Shown here piece after piece: positions 1 to 7,645 of a stretch of 35,899 nt of DNA. The DNA comes from Companilactobacillus nantensis DSM 16982 (GTDB taxonomy: Bacteria; Bacillota; Bacilli; Lactobacillales; Lactobacillaceae): NCBI RefSeq assembly GCF_001435815.1, contig NZ_AZFV01000029.1:1-35899 (forward strand), in the 5' to 3' direction. The position numbers and the translations under genes were made by a program. The notes beneath the pieces were generated by a model, which was not told the origin of the DNA, did no database searches, and worked only from the letters and a program-made list of their open reading frames with translations. Position 1 is the stretch's first letter; every line of letters starts with the position of its first letter.

Positions 1-22
1 CCATGCCGGGCGCACATAAAAA

Positions 23-61
23 AATAACCATAACAGCCTGTTTTAGGTTGATATGGTTATT
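23..61 (-). terminator. Probable intrinsic terminator of the asnS transcript
   Basis: The 10-base arms AATAACCATA (23-32) and TATGGTTATT (52-61) are perfectly complementary, and pairing continues inward through CAGCCT/AGGTTG. Read on the minus strand the hairpin is followed by a run of seven T. No other terminator lies between this site and the asnS stop codon at 364, so the asnS transcript would carry a 3' untranslated stretch of about 300 nt that includes the two structured repeats. Confidence 0.7.
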
Positions 62-110
62 ACTTGTTAACTTATTTAGTTTTTTTCGTTATATAGGCAG
101 TGGCTCTAAA

Positions 111-230
111 ACGAGCTACACAGGCCAATTTCTTCCGCTTTGCCTAACTTCCCAAATCATCCACAAAGTTCAGCGGATAATTCGTGAAGTCATGCAAATG
201 CTCGGAAATTCTCGGGCCTGTTTCACTCTC
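111..230. repeat. Type 2 structured repeat, copy 1
   Basis: First of two tandem, roughly 120-bp imperfect repeats. Outer arms CAGGCC (121-126) and GGCCTG (215-220) pair, followed inward by AATTT (127-131) with AAATT (206-210). Shared blocks with copy 2 are ACGAG at the left edge, TTCCGCTTT, AAATGCTCGG, and CACTCTC at the right edge. The central hairpin (about 146-190) is imperfect and unrelated in sequence to that of copy 2. No coding potential is evident. It lies in the probable 3' untranslated region of asnS. Confidence 0.7.
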
Positions 231-240
231 TTATATTTGA

Positions 241-361
241 AACGAGTTCCGACAGGGCAACTCCTTCCGCTTTTCATAGAACTGTAAATCACACGCAAGA
301 CCAGCGTGTAATTCACAGTTCTACGAAAATGCTCGGGAGCTGACCGCCCTGTCTACACTCT
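241..361. repeat. Type 2 structured repeat, copy 2
   Basis: Second tandem copy. Outer arms GACAGGGC (251-258) and GCCCTGTC (346-353) are perfectly complementary and differ from those of copy 1. The central hairpin pairs TAGAACTGT (277-285) with ACAGTTCTA (315-323) and ACACGC (291-296) with GCGTGT (304-309), with only wobble-type differences between. Blocks TTCCGCTTTT and AAAATGCTCGG match copy 1. It begins immediately downstream of the asnS stop codon. Confidence 0.7.
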
Positions 362-363
362 CT

Positions 364-1755
364 CTAGAATTCTGCATTACCCGGTGTTCTAGGATAAGCA
401 ATGACATCTCTGATATTTTCCATACCTGTGATGTACATGATCAATCTTTCAAATCCGATACCGAAACCTGAGTGAACTGTACCACCGTACTTACGTAATT
501 CTAAGTACCACTTGTAGTCGTCTTCGTTCATATCAAGTTCAGCCATTCTTGCTTCTAGCTTATCAAGACGTTCCTCACGTTGTGAACCACCAATCAATTC
601 ACCGATTTCTGGAACTAACAAGTCAGCTGCTGCAACTGTCTTGCCATCTTCGTTAGCACGCATGTAGAATGCCTTGAAGTCTTTAGGATAGTCTGTGATG
701 AACACTGGCTTCTTGTAAACTTGTTCTGACAAGTAACGTTCATGTTCTGAATCTAAGTCAAGTCCCCAATAAGGTTTAACTTCAAATTCAACATCTGTGG
801 CTTTTTCCAAAATGTCGATTGCATCTGTATAAGTTACGTGAGCAAATTCTTCGCCAGCAGTAGCTTTCAAACGGTCAATCAATGTGTTATCAACGTTTTC
901 GTTCAAGAAATCAAGTTCTTCTTTAGCATGATCCATTACGTAGTTAATAACGTATTTCAACAATGCTTCAGAACAATCCATTTCATCTTTCAAATCAGCG
1001 AAAGCCATTTCTGGTTCAATCATCCAGAATTCTGAAGCATGACGACCAGTATGTGAGTTTTCAGCTCTAAATGTAGGACCGAATGTATAAACGTTTCTGA
1101 ATGCCAAAGCAAATGGTTCAACTTCTAGTTGGCCACTAACTGTAAGGTTAGTTTCCTTTCTAAAGAAGTCTTCGTTGTAATCAACTTTACCTTCGTCTGT
1201 CTTTGGTACATTGTTCATATCAAGTGTTGTTACTTGGAACATTTCACCGGCACCTTCAGCATCAGAACTAGTGATAATTGGTGTGTGAACATAAACGAAA
1301 TCATTTTTTTGAAGGTATTCGTGGATAGCAAAAGCAGCTAGTGAACGGATACGGAAGACAGAATAGAATGTATTTGTTCTAGGACGCAAGTGGGCGATTG
1401 ATCTCATAAATTCATATGAGTGAGCCTTCTTTTGTAGTGGATAATCAGCGTCAGAAGCACCTTCTTCGATAATTTCTGTAGCGTGAATTTCAAAAGGTTG
1501 TTGAGCTTTAGGAGTTAATGCCAATTCACCGACAACTTTGATAGTTGTACTGATTGGGAACTTAACAACTTCAGCGTAGTTTTCCATATCGCTTGTCATA
1601 ACAACTTGCACATTCTTGAAGAATGAACCGTCGTTTAATTCGATAAAGCCAACTCGTTTTGAACCTCTGATTGTACGAATCCAACCAGAAACAGTGATTT
1701 GGTCACCGTCAGCAAATTCTTTTTTGTATAAATCTTTAACTAAAACGTTTTGCAT
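364..1755 (-). CDS. asnS: Asparagine--tRNA ligase
   Basis: Cytosolic class IIb aminoacyl-tRNA synthetase that charges tRNA-Asn with asparagine for translation. The N-terminal OB-fold anticodon-binding domain (about residues 15-105, with [20 protein letters not shown]) is followed by the class II catalytic core. Motif 2 appears as [21 protein letters not shown] and the C-terminal motif 3 as [15 protein letters not shown]. The reading frame is open further upstream into the leader, but the start at 1755 ([14 protein letters not shown]) has an AAGGAG site 7 nt before it and gives 463 residues, normal for AsnRS. Expression is expected to be controlled by the T-box leader immediately upstream, which senses uncharged tRNA-Asn. 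It is not accompanied here by the dnaD or aspartate aminotransferase genes it often sits with in Firmicutes. Confidence 0.97.
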   Translation of the reverse strand: MQNVLVKDLYKKEFADGDQITVSGWIRTIRGSKRVGFIELNDGSFFKNVQVVMTSDMENYAEVVKFPISTTIKVVGELALTPKAQQPFEIHATEIIEEGASDADYPLQKKAHSYEFMRSIAHLRPRTNTFYSVFRIRSLAAFAIHEYLQKNDFVYVHTPIITSSDAEGAGEMFQVTTLDMNNVPKTDEGKVDYNEDFFRKETNLTVSGQLEVEPFALAFRNVYTFGPTFRAENSHTGRHASEFWMIEPEMAFADLKDEMDCSEALLKYVINYVMDHAKEELDFLNENVDNTLIDRLKATAGEEFAHVTYTDAIDILEKATDVEFEVKPYWGLDLDSEHERYLSEQVYKKPVFITDYPKDFKAFYMRANEDGKTVAAADLLVPEIGELIGGSQREERLDKLEARMAELDMNEDDYKWYLELRKYGGTVHSGFGIGFERLIMYITGMENIRDVIAYPRTPGNAEF

Positions 1756-2035
1756 TGATTTCTCCTTATGATTTAGGAATACTATAGACGAAAAAAAGAT
1801 CCTCCATCCCCTATAAAAGGGACGAAAGATCTTTCCGCGGTACCACCCAAGTTTTTTGTAAAAAAACACCTCAAAGTACATTAAATACTTGCCAATTATA
1901 ACGTACTGGTTCACGTCGTAGCCTACTGTTAAGTTCAGCCCGAAGAAACAAAGATGTTCTTCCTATATACCGACACGCCAAGCTCTCACTACCCTTGACT
2001 CCCTGTGGATAAAGTATATAGTACTCCTTCTTTTA
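1756..2035 (-). promoter_or_regulatory. T-box riboswitch leader of asnS
   Basis: Minus-strand leader of about 280 nt. The diagnostic T-box sequence TGGTACCGCGGAA is at about 1835-1847. It is followed by a terminator hairpin (about 1795-1831) ending in seven T. A Stem I region lies upstream, and a plausible specifier codon AAC (Asn) is at 1933-1935 (context GGCTGAACTT); a second AAC at 1928-1930 makes the exact codon uncertain. T-box leaders bind the cognate uncharged tRNA and switch the terminator to an antiterminator. An Asn specifier fits the downstream gene. Confidence 0.93.
1795..1831 (-). terminator. T-box regulated terminator
   Basis: On the minus strand AGATCTTTCGTCCC pairs with GGGGATGGAGGATCT around a short loop and is followed by TTTTTTT. 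It overlaps the 3' part of the T-box, as expected for a tRNA-controlled attenuator. Confidence 0.8.
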
Positions 2036-2134
2036 ATATCTAAGATATTTTAATTTTCTTAAATGTAGCATATTTTTGTACAGCTTGTAAAGTACAATAT
2101 TAACGAAGACATGTTTAAAAATGAGGTTTTTATT

Positions 2135-2851
2135 ATGAAAAAATCAATGAAATGGCTACTTGGCATTGTTATTACACTAGTAGTTTTAGTGGCAATCGTC
2201 GTCGGATTTATTAAAAATAAAGAATATCAACCATCCGCAACGGCTACAATAGCCGCTCAAAATAGTACCGTCATCAACAATACAATTAAATTTCAAGGTT
2301 ATGACACTCGTCCGAAAGTCATCTTCTATCCTGGTGCTTTAGTCGATCCTAATAGTTACAGCATTTGGGCAAACAAGGTGGCAGAAGCGGGATACAGCGT
2401 TTATATCGTCCGTTTTCCTCTCGACTTGGCCGTACTAAATGTTAATGCCGCCAGCAAAATTCAGGGTAATTCCGATTACATAATCGGTGGTCATTCTTTA
2501 GGTGGAACAATGGCCAGCCGTTATGCGAAAAATCATCAAAAAAAACTCAAGGGTGTTTTCTTTTTAGCAAGTTATCCTGAAAAGAAAGGCGATTTACATG
2601 AAATTAAAGTACCAATCCTCTCACTAACTGGAACAAATGACGGAGTTTTAAACTATACCAATTACAAAAAAGCTAAAAAATTGCTACCAAATAATACGGT
2701 TTATGAACAAATTTCTGGTGGTAATCATGCCGGCTTTGGTAGTTATGGCAAGCAAAGCGGCGATTCTCCTGCCTCCATCAGTAATGCTAAACAACAAAAT
2801 ATTATAAGCAAGTTGTTAATAAATTGGTTAAATCACACAATTAGTGAATAA
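2135..2851 (+). CDS. Membrane-anchored alpha/beta hydrolase
   Basis: Predicted serine hydrolase of 238 residues held at the outer face of the membrane by one N-terminal segment (about residues 6-26, WLLGIVITLVVLVAIVVGF). The nucleophile elbow is GGHSLGG. The candidate acid is Asp in LTGTNDGVLNY and the candidate base is His in GGNHAGFGSYG, so the triad looks complete. It resembles small 'alpha/beta hydrolase family 5' proteins common in lactobacilli; the substrate is unknown. I chose the ATG at 2135 rather than the in-frame one at 2111 because it has a GAGG site 8 nt upstream and opens directly on the membrane segment. It is divergent from asnS and appears monocistronic. Confidence 0.85.
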   Translation: MKKSMKWLLGIVITLVVLVAIVVGFIKNKEYQPSATATIAAQNSTVINNTIKFQGYDTRPKVIFYPGALVDPNSYSIWANKVAEAGYSVYIVRFPLDLAVLNVNAASKIQGNSDYIIGGHSLGGTMASRYAKNHQKKLKGVFFLASYPEKKGDLHEIKVPILSLTGTNDGVLNYTNYKKAKKLLPNNTVYEQISGGNHAGFGSYGKQSGDSPASISNAKQQNIISKLLINWLNHTISE

Positions 2852-2934
2852 AGTAAAACGTTTTCATAAATTTCCACAAAAGCGCATACATTTTTGTTAT
2901 ACTTGGTCTAGTCGTTACAGTTTTTGGGGGAATT

Positions 2935-3624
2935 ATGACTATCTTAATTAATAAAAAAATCAATTTAAATGAAGATTCAGACACATTCATTCAACAATAT
3001 ATCGAGTACTTGCAGGATGTTAACCCTAAGGATTTGTACGAGGGTTTGTCCAACAAGCAAATTCTCAAAAACAAGTTTATCTTTAAAATTAATCAACTTG
3101 AGAATTTAGATCTCGTTAACGTTGACCTACATATTACAAATAATGTAATTTATGTCTTAGCCAGATTTTGGAATTCTAAGATCATTAACGTTGGAGCTAT
3201 TCCTTTGACTAAGAGCCTTAAAATGGCTTTAGCCCAAGATTCATATCCAACACTTGCAATTGATGGTGGTAACTGCAAAAAGGTTGTCACGGACGAAAAT
3301 GGCGAAGATACTATCATTGATTACTTCGAACCATATCAATTAACATTGCAAATTCATAAGGCTGAACCAGTCAATTGTAATGTCGAAAAAATCGATACTT
3401 TGTATCACCGTACTTTCAAAAGTGAACAAAGTTTAATTACTATTTCTAAAAATCTCATGCGCTGTTTTGCGGTATTTGGGTTACTTTTAGGACTAGGATT
3501 TATGTTCCTTGGTTTCTTCTTAACTGGCTTGATGGTGATTATCGCCTTCTTCGGTGTTAATTCTTATACTTTGTTGCTTGCTGATACACATATGCAAACA
3601 CAACAACAACGAGTCAACTCTTAA
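2935..3624 (+). CDS. Unknown protein with C-terminal membrane hairpin
   Basis: I do not recognise the family. The first 165 or so of 229 residues are soluble and charged with no motif I can name. Two hydrophobic segments follow (about 173-192 and 195-215), connected by only a few residues, so the bulk of the protein probably faces the cytoplasm and is tethered by the C-terminal hairpin. A glutamine-rich tail (TQQQRVNS) ends it. The GGGGG run just before the ATG is a strong ribosome binding site, and TATACT at 2898-2903 may be the -10 element. It is followed directly by a terminator, so it is probably transcribed alone. Confidence 0.75.
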   Translation: MTILINKKINLNEDSDTFIQQYIEYLQDVNPKDLYEGLSNKQILKNKFIFKINQLENLDLVNVDLHITNNVIYVLARFWNSKIINVGAIPLTKSLKMALAQDSYPTLAIDGGNCKKVVTDENGEDTIIDYFEPYQLTLQIHKAEPVNCNVEKIDTLYHRTFKSEQSLITISKNLMRCFAVFGLLLGLGFMFLGFFLTGLMVIIAFFGVNSYTLLLADTHMQTQQQRVNS

Positions 3625-3652
3625 AAGCATCCCTTTAGGGGTGTTATTTTTT
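3624..3652 (+). terminator. Intrinsic terminator after the unknown membrane protein
   Basis: GCATCCC and GGGGTGTT pair around a TTTA loop and are followed by a T-rich run (ATTTTTTT). Confidence 0.8.
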
Positions 3653-3673
3653 TACCATCATTTATTTAACCAA

Positions 3674-3697
3674 ATAAAAAAGGAACCCAATGGATTC
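3674..3697 (-). terminator. Probable terminator of the LPXTG gene
   Basis: On the minus strand GGAATC and GGTTCC (with one wobble pair) form a short hairpin followed by TTTTTT, about 15 nt past the stop codon region of the LPXTG gene. Confidence 0.6.
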
Positions 3698-3707
3698 CAA
3701 TCTATAA

Positions 3708-5426
3708 CTATTTTCTACGCTTATAACCAAAAGCTCCAACAATCGTCATCAAGGATGTTCCTAAAATTCCTAAGACACCACTTCTAGCTGCACCGGTTTT
3801 CGGTAAGAAACCTTCACTAGCTGCATTAGTTATTGCACGTCCATTAGAAGGTGTGGCTGCACTGGCAGACACTTCTTTAGCTAAGGTTTCTACTCTTGTT
3901 GTTGTCACAGGATTATCTGGTTTGCTAGTACTTTGGGTAACTGTTGAGCCACCATCAGAATCCCCATTATCTGGAGTTACATCTGGAATCAAGTCTGGAA
4001 ATGGATTTTCCGCTTCGCCATCTGTATCAGGTTTTAGATTCGGATCACCTATATCTAAATCATCTGGATTTGGTGGATCTGTTGGGTCTGGTTTTTCTGG
4101 TTCCTCTCCTGGCTCTTCTGGGTCTGGGTCTGGATTTTCTGGCTCTGGATCTGGCTTCTCTGGCTCTGGATCTGGCTTCTCTGGTTCTGGATCTGGTTTC
4201 TCTGGTTCTGGATCTGGTTTCTCTGGTTCTGGATCTGGTTTCTCTGGTTCTGGATCTGGTTTCTCTGGTTCTGGAATAACTGTTACTACTTCTGATTCAT
4301 CCTGAAAATCCCAACGATGTGTTTCTCCACCAACAATATTCACATCATTAGCGACAATATTTCCATCCAAATTATGATGAACGTTAACGGTAGCTGCTGG
4401 AGCAAGAACACTACCCTGGAATGTTGCATTCATTTCAATGGCACCTCGATATAACTTGTCACTGGATTTGCTGTTATAAAAGTTCCATAACAAATGATTA
4501 TCGTCGAAAATTTCTGTCTCTTGATTATGCCGATCTGTCCCATCATTGTATTTAATTTTAATGGGTGAACTCATAGAATAAGAGTCATCCCCACCGGTAT
4601 CAACATTAATTATTACCGTTGTACCAGTTTTATCTTTACTAATCCCATCAATCGTTAAAGGTGTATTCCCACGAAGGACTTCAGCAGATAGATTAATAAC
4701 AATGACATTTGCTTCATTTGGAGTATAATCCTTCAAACTAATAACGCGTTTATTAAAATCTGTAAATTCATTATTAGTAACAGGTTCCCTTTCACTTTCC
4801 ATTCCAGCAAGGTTAACTGACTGATTTCTCAAGAATTCAAAAGCACTATTAAAGTCAATATATTTATTATTATCCTTGTCCTGAAATAGTTCATCTTCAG
4901 TTAAGTGATCAAGATGTATTCCGCACACCGTCAATTTGTCACCGCTCAGGCCCAACTTTAATTCATTTCCAAAAACGACTTTATTATCTCTAACATCATT
5001 TTTTTTAATAAATGAACTATGGGCAATATCACTTAAATCTTGAATATAATGTATATCCCTTTCTAACGTTCCAGTATGAATTTTTGTTCCGAAATTAACT
5101 TGTCCATCCAAACTTCCTACGGCCAAGTTTCCATTTGTATGTGCTTTTAAAGATGCTGAGTTAGCAAAAATATGAAAATAAGCAGCATAATTCAACAAAT
5201 TATTATTAGCACTTGGAAAATCAGTCAAAACATTCCCACCATCTTTTACCGCATCATTATTAACCCTGGTTAGAATGCTAAAAGTTTGTTCAATCTCCTC
5301 TAGGTCTGCCGCATTCAATCTTCTCGTTTTTAGTAAATTCGGTAATATTGGTACGTGTACGACCGATCTTGCTGCACCCAGTCCTATGGATAATCCAGCT
5401 GCTGTAAGCATTACTTTCCTCTTCAT
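3708..5426 (-). CDS. LPXTG-anchored surface protein with choice-of-anchor A domain
   Basis: Secreted protein of 572 residues attached to peptidoglycan by sortase. After a short N-terminal export signal that is weaker than usual, residues about 35-375 form a 'choice-of-anchor A' type domain. Its typical end is visible as GSVLAPAATVNVHHNLDGNIVAN followed by a THRWDF motif. A Pro/Glu/Asp stalk follows (about 385-470), built from PDPEPEK units: six exact copies plus variants. The C-terminus carries LPKTG (541-545), a hydrophobic segment and the basic tail YKRRK. The stalk is encoded by a 21-bp tandem repeat. The likely role is adhesion or surface structure; the ligand is unknown. A GAGGG site precedes the ATG. 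It appears monocistronic, since the upstream nadD has its own terminator. Confidence 0.9.
   Translation of the reverse strand: MKRKVMLTAAGLSIGLGAARSVVHVPILPNLLKTRRLNAADLEEIEQTFSILTRVNNDAVKDGGNVLTDFPSANNNLLNYAAYFHIFANSASLKAHTNGNLAVGSLDGQVNFGTKIHTGTLERDIHYIQDLSDIAHSSFIKKNDVRDNKVVFGNELKLGLSGDKLTVCGIHLDHLTEDELFQDKDNNKYIDFNSAFEFLRNQSVNLAGMESEREPVTNNEFTDFNKRVISLKDYTPNEANVIVINLSAEVLRGNTPLTIDGISKDKTGTTVIINVDTGGDDSYSMSSPIKIKYNDGTDRHNQETEIFDDNHLLWNFYNSKSSDKLYRGAIEMNATFQGSVLAPAATVNVHHNLDGNIVANDVNIVGGETHRWDFQDESEVVTVIPEPEKPDPEPEKPDPEPEKPDPEPEKPDPEPEKPDPEPEKPDPEPENPDPDPEEPGEEPEKPDPTDPPNPDDLDIGDPNLKPDTDGEAENPFPDLIPDVTPDNGDSDGGSTVTQSTSKPDNPVTTTRVETLAKEVSASAATPSNGRAITNAASEGFLPKTGAARSGVLGILGTSLMTIVGAFGYKRRK
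4134..4275 (-). repeat. 21-bp tandem repeat encoding PDPEPEK units
   Basis: About seven in-frame 21-bp units. Four consecutive units near the 3' side of the block as printed on the plus strand are identical at DNA level (GGTTCTGGATCTGGTTTCTCT pattern), while the next two differ by the same two C/T changes. This pattern suggests recent unit duplication. Unit gain or loss would change stalk length without breaking the frame. Confidence 0.9.
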
Positions 5427-5513
5427 ATTCTCACTTCCCTCTTTGTGACTTTCTTAACTTAATTATATTTTATAAATTTACTTGTAACTTTGTCACGTCT
5501 AAACACATAAAAA

Positions 5514-5542
5514 AACTGGCAATCATCTGCTGATTACCAGTT
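5514..5542 (-). terminator. Intrinsic terminator of nadD
   Basis: Arms AACTGGCAATCA (5514-5525) and TGATTACCAGTT (5531-5542) pair with one mismatch; on the minus strand a run of seven T follows. It separates nadD from the LPXTG gene. Confidence 0.85.
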
Positions 5543-5562
5543 CCTTCATTAAATAAAATATT

Positions 5563-6207
5563 TTATTTTTTATAAATTCCTTTGTCTTTTATATACCAAG
5601 CAACGTCGTCTGGAACAAAGTACTTCAACGATTTACCCTCACGAACTCGTTGTCGAATGACCGTTGAACTGATTTCAATCACTGGTGTATTGACCCACAA
5701 AATGGGATAGTCAGATTTCTTTTCGAAACCTTTCCGACAGACACCAACGAAATGAACTTCCTTCACAAGTTCATCAATATGTGACCACTTAGGCAAGTTT
5801 TCAACCATATCATAGCCAACTATCAAATAATATTCCGTGTTCGGATTACGTTCTTTCAAATGTTTAATCGTTTCATATGTATAGCTGACACCACCAAGGT
5901 CAATATCTGTCATATCCAACTCAAAATGAGGATTATCTCTGATGCCATATTTGACCATATTTATTCGATCATCGACACTCACTTTGGGAATATAGCGACT
6001 AATGCCACGATGTGGTGGAATCTTATCAGGAATAAATAAAATTTTATCGAGATCCAATTGTTCATAAACTTGTTCAGCAATCATCAAATGTCCATTGTGA
6101 ATCGGATTGAACGCCCCACTTAAAATTCCCACATGCTTCTTTTTGGCATTGGTTTGCAACTGTGGTTGGGCTCTGGTTTTTGTAATAACTGATGCTGCAG
6201 TATTCAT
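5563..6207 (-). CDS. nadD: Nicotinate-nucleotide adenylyltransferase
   Basis: Cytosolic enzyme that joins nicotinate mononucleotide and ATP to give deamido-NAD, the step common to the de novo and nicotinate salvage routes. The nucleotidyltransferase signature GAFNPIHNGH is at residues 31-40, and ISSTVIR with its basic partner lies near residue 180. The family's usual length is about 190-215; this protein has 214 residues with a 25-residue N-terminal extension before the core. I chose the ATG at 6207, which has an AGGTGA site, over the upstream in-frame one at 6228. In most Firmicutes nadD lies within the yqeG-yqeH-yhbY-nadD-yqeK-rsfS operon. Here it stands alone between an LPXTG gene and a membrane protein, so it may be a relocated or second copy. 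Confidence 0.93.
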   Translation of the reverse strand: MNTAASVITKTRAQPQLQTNAKKKHVGILSGAFNPIHNGHLMIAEQVYEQLDLDKILFIPDKIPPHRGISRYIPKVSVDDRINMVKYGIRDNPHFELDMTDIDLGGVSYTYETIKHLKERNPNTEYYLIVGYDMVENLPKWSHIDELVKEVHFVGVCRKGFEKKSDYPILWVNTPVIEISSTVIRQRVREGKSLKYFVPDDVAWYIKDKGIYKK

Positions 6208-6258
6208 AAATTCACCTGCTTTTAACAAACTATTTTTCAGTTATTATTATAGTCTTTA

Positions 6259-6945
6259 TTAAATCCTTTTGAATGGTGAAAGACCTTGAGCTTTGATTTC
6301 TCGATAAAGAACCAGCATATACCATGTATCACAAATTAGTGTTAAACCAACAATTACACTCATAAAACCAGTTGGATCTGCCACCGCCTGCAACAATCCA
6401 ACCGTTAGTGGAGTTCCGAGCCATTTTGCGGCTGCAACCATGAAAGATTGACCAGCAATTGGGTTATCAAATCTTTTACGACTGTAAAATTGAGAAACAA
6501 ATAAAATACTCATCACTAAGTTTTGAATAAGGGCAATAAATTTTGCGACCTCAAATGAATCGTGATGAAAAATAGTCATTGAACCAAAGAAATTTGGTCC
6601 GAGCAGCATAATTCCAAACGAAGCTACGATTCCAATAATGAACATAAAGTAAAAAATTGGGCGGTTAATTCCAAATCTTTGCTTGTAATCTTTAGGGCCA
6701 TATAACAACGTACCAACAACAATCAACGCATCAAATATCATCCAAATTACATTAATAATAATTAGTGTGATTGATGATGCTGGTGGATATATTACTGAAT
6801 AAGTAATCTCCCAAGCAAAATTTAAACAAAGTGCAGCAACTGGCATCCCCGGTGTTTTGTCCTTAAAAATGCGGTAAACGATACCAAAGTATGTTATTGT
6901 CCAAGCGACACCACTAATTAATGGTGCTAGTGTATTAAAATCCAT
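6259..6945 (-). CDS. Seven-helix membrane protein resembling PaxB/Pyr4 terpene cyclases
   Basis: Integral membrane protein of 228 residues with about seven hydrophobic segments. The second segment carries LCLNFAWEITYSVIYP (residues 39-54, with E46), which resembles the conserved NFAWE motif of the fungal Pyr4/PaxB-like transmembrane cyclase family. Further conserved-looking acidic residues are D72 (WMIFDALIVVG) and D206 (LICDTWYMLVLY), both inside membrane segments. These are the kind of buried acids used by that family to protonate epoxides. The assignment is from memory of the motif. The bacterial substrate is unknown and an enzymatic role is not shown. The gene is divergent from a TetR regulator, which probably controls it. 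It is followed by nadD 51 bp downstream on the same strand with no visible terminator between, so the two may be cotranscribed. Confidence 0.6.
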   Translation of the reverse strand: MDFNTLAPLISGVAWTITYFGIVYRIFKDKTPGMPVAALCLNFAWEITYSVIYPPASSITLIIINVIWMIFDALIVVGTLLYGPKDYKQRFGINRPIFYFMFIIGIVASFGIMLLGPNFFGSMTIFHHDSFEVAKFIALIQNLVMSILFVSQFYSRKRFDNPIAGQSFMVAAAKWLGTPLTVGLLQAVADPTGFMSVIVGLTLICDTWYMLVLYREIKAQGLSPFKRI

Positions 6946-6969
6946 ATTTTCACTCCTTCATGTGATAAT

Positions 6970-6985
6970 GGTTATAGTATTAACC
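6970..6985. promoter_or_regulatory. Palindrome in the divergent promoter region
   Basis: GGTTATAGTATTAACC contains the inverted repeat GGTTA/TAACC around TAGTAT. It lies between the divergent membrane-protein and TetR genes and may be an operator. Confidence 0.4.
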
Positions 6986-7010
6986 GAAAACTGCATACCC
7001 TCAATCAAAC

Positions 7011-7038
7011 TGTGACAATATCACATTACTTTGTCACA
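7011..7038. promoter_or_regulatory. Candidate TetR operator
   Basis: TGTGACAATATCACA (7011-7025) is TGTGA and TCACA around five bases. A further TTGTCACA at 7031-7038 forms a perfect inverted repeat with the initial TGTGACAA. The cluster sits just upstream of the regulator's start at 7054 and in the shared intergenic region, which suits autoregulation plus control of the divergent gene. Confidence 0.5.
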
Positions 7039-7053
7039 AAAAGGAGTTCCATT

Positions 7054-7572
7054 TTGGACTTAGAAAAAAATACTCGTTTATTTAATGCTCTGGCTAATCT
7101 TCATCTCAATAAACAGCTAGACGAAATCACAATATCCGAACTGACTAATCAAGCCCAAGTTTCACGAATGTACTTCTATCGCAATTTTACGACTTATAAA
7201 GATATCATTGACCAGCATATTACTGAGTTGCTAAATCATTTTTTAAGAATTACTACTAAAAGAAAAAATTTAACCATCGAAACGACTGCTGTACTATTCT
7301 TCGAAACACTACAATTCGATGCCAAATCATTAACTGTTTTTTTGAATAACGGTGAAACGGAATGGATTGAACACGACTTTGAAATTGGCTTGAGTAAATT
7401 AATTGAACATGGCGTAGTTCAGGGTTCTAATGACAAATATTGGCGTGCTTACACGGCAGGTGGACTTAGTCGCGTTATCACTATTTGGTTACAAGCAAAC
7501 ACTCAAGAGTCACCTAAAATTATGGGTGAAAAAATTTCTCAAATCATTCTTCAAAATCAATTTCTTTCTTAA
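7054..7572 (+). CDS. TetR-family transcriptional regulator
   Basis: One-component repressor-type protein of 172 residues. The N-terminal helix-turn-helix region is visible at about residues 24-46 (ITISELTNQAQVSRMYFYRNF), matching the TetR pattern in which a Tyr/Phe-Tyr pair follows the recognition helix. The C-terminal ligand domain is not recognisable. I chose the TTG at 7054, which has AGGAG 7 nt upstream; the in-frame GTG at 7012 lies inside the candidate operator and has no ribosome binding site. It is divergent from the seven-helix membrane protein, its most likely target. It ends at a strong bidirectional terminator. Confidence 0.85.
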   Translation: MDLEKNTRLFNALANLHLNKQLDEITISELTNQAQVSRMYFYRNFTTYKDIIDQHITELLNHFLRITTKRKNLTIETTAVLFFETLQFDAKSLTVFLNNGETEWIEHDFEIGLSKLIEHGVVQGSNDKYWRAYTAGGLSRVITIWLQANTQESPKIMGEKISQIILQNQFLS

Positions 7573-7591
7573 CTTCAAATCTTTTTAAAAC

Positions 7592-7634
7592 AAATAGGGT
7601 CATCAATCCCCAAATCGGATTGATGACCCTATTT
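7592..7634. terminator. Bidirectional intrinsic terminator
   Basis: An 18-bp perfect stem (7592-7609 with 7617-7634) around a 7-base loop, flanked by A and T runs. It serves the converging TetR and esterase genes. Confidence 0.9.
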
Positions 7635-7645
7635 TGTCACACACT

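Noticed and set aside
2849-2866. cre-like sequence after the alpha/beta hydrolase gene
   Set aside because: AAAACGTTTTCA matches only 12 of 14 consensus positions in its best register and is not clearly placed relative to a promoter.
4134-4275. Possible CRISPR array
   Set aside because: Units are contiguous 21-bp in-frame repeats with no spacers, and encode a protein stalk.
3853-4305. Plus-strand frames rich in Gly-Ser or Leu-Asp opposite the LPXTG gene
   Set aside because: They are antisense images of the 21-bp PDPEPEK repeat and lack ribosome binding sites.
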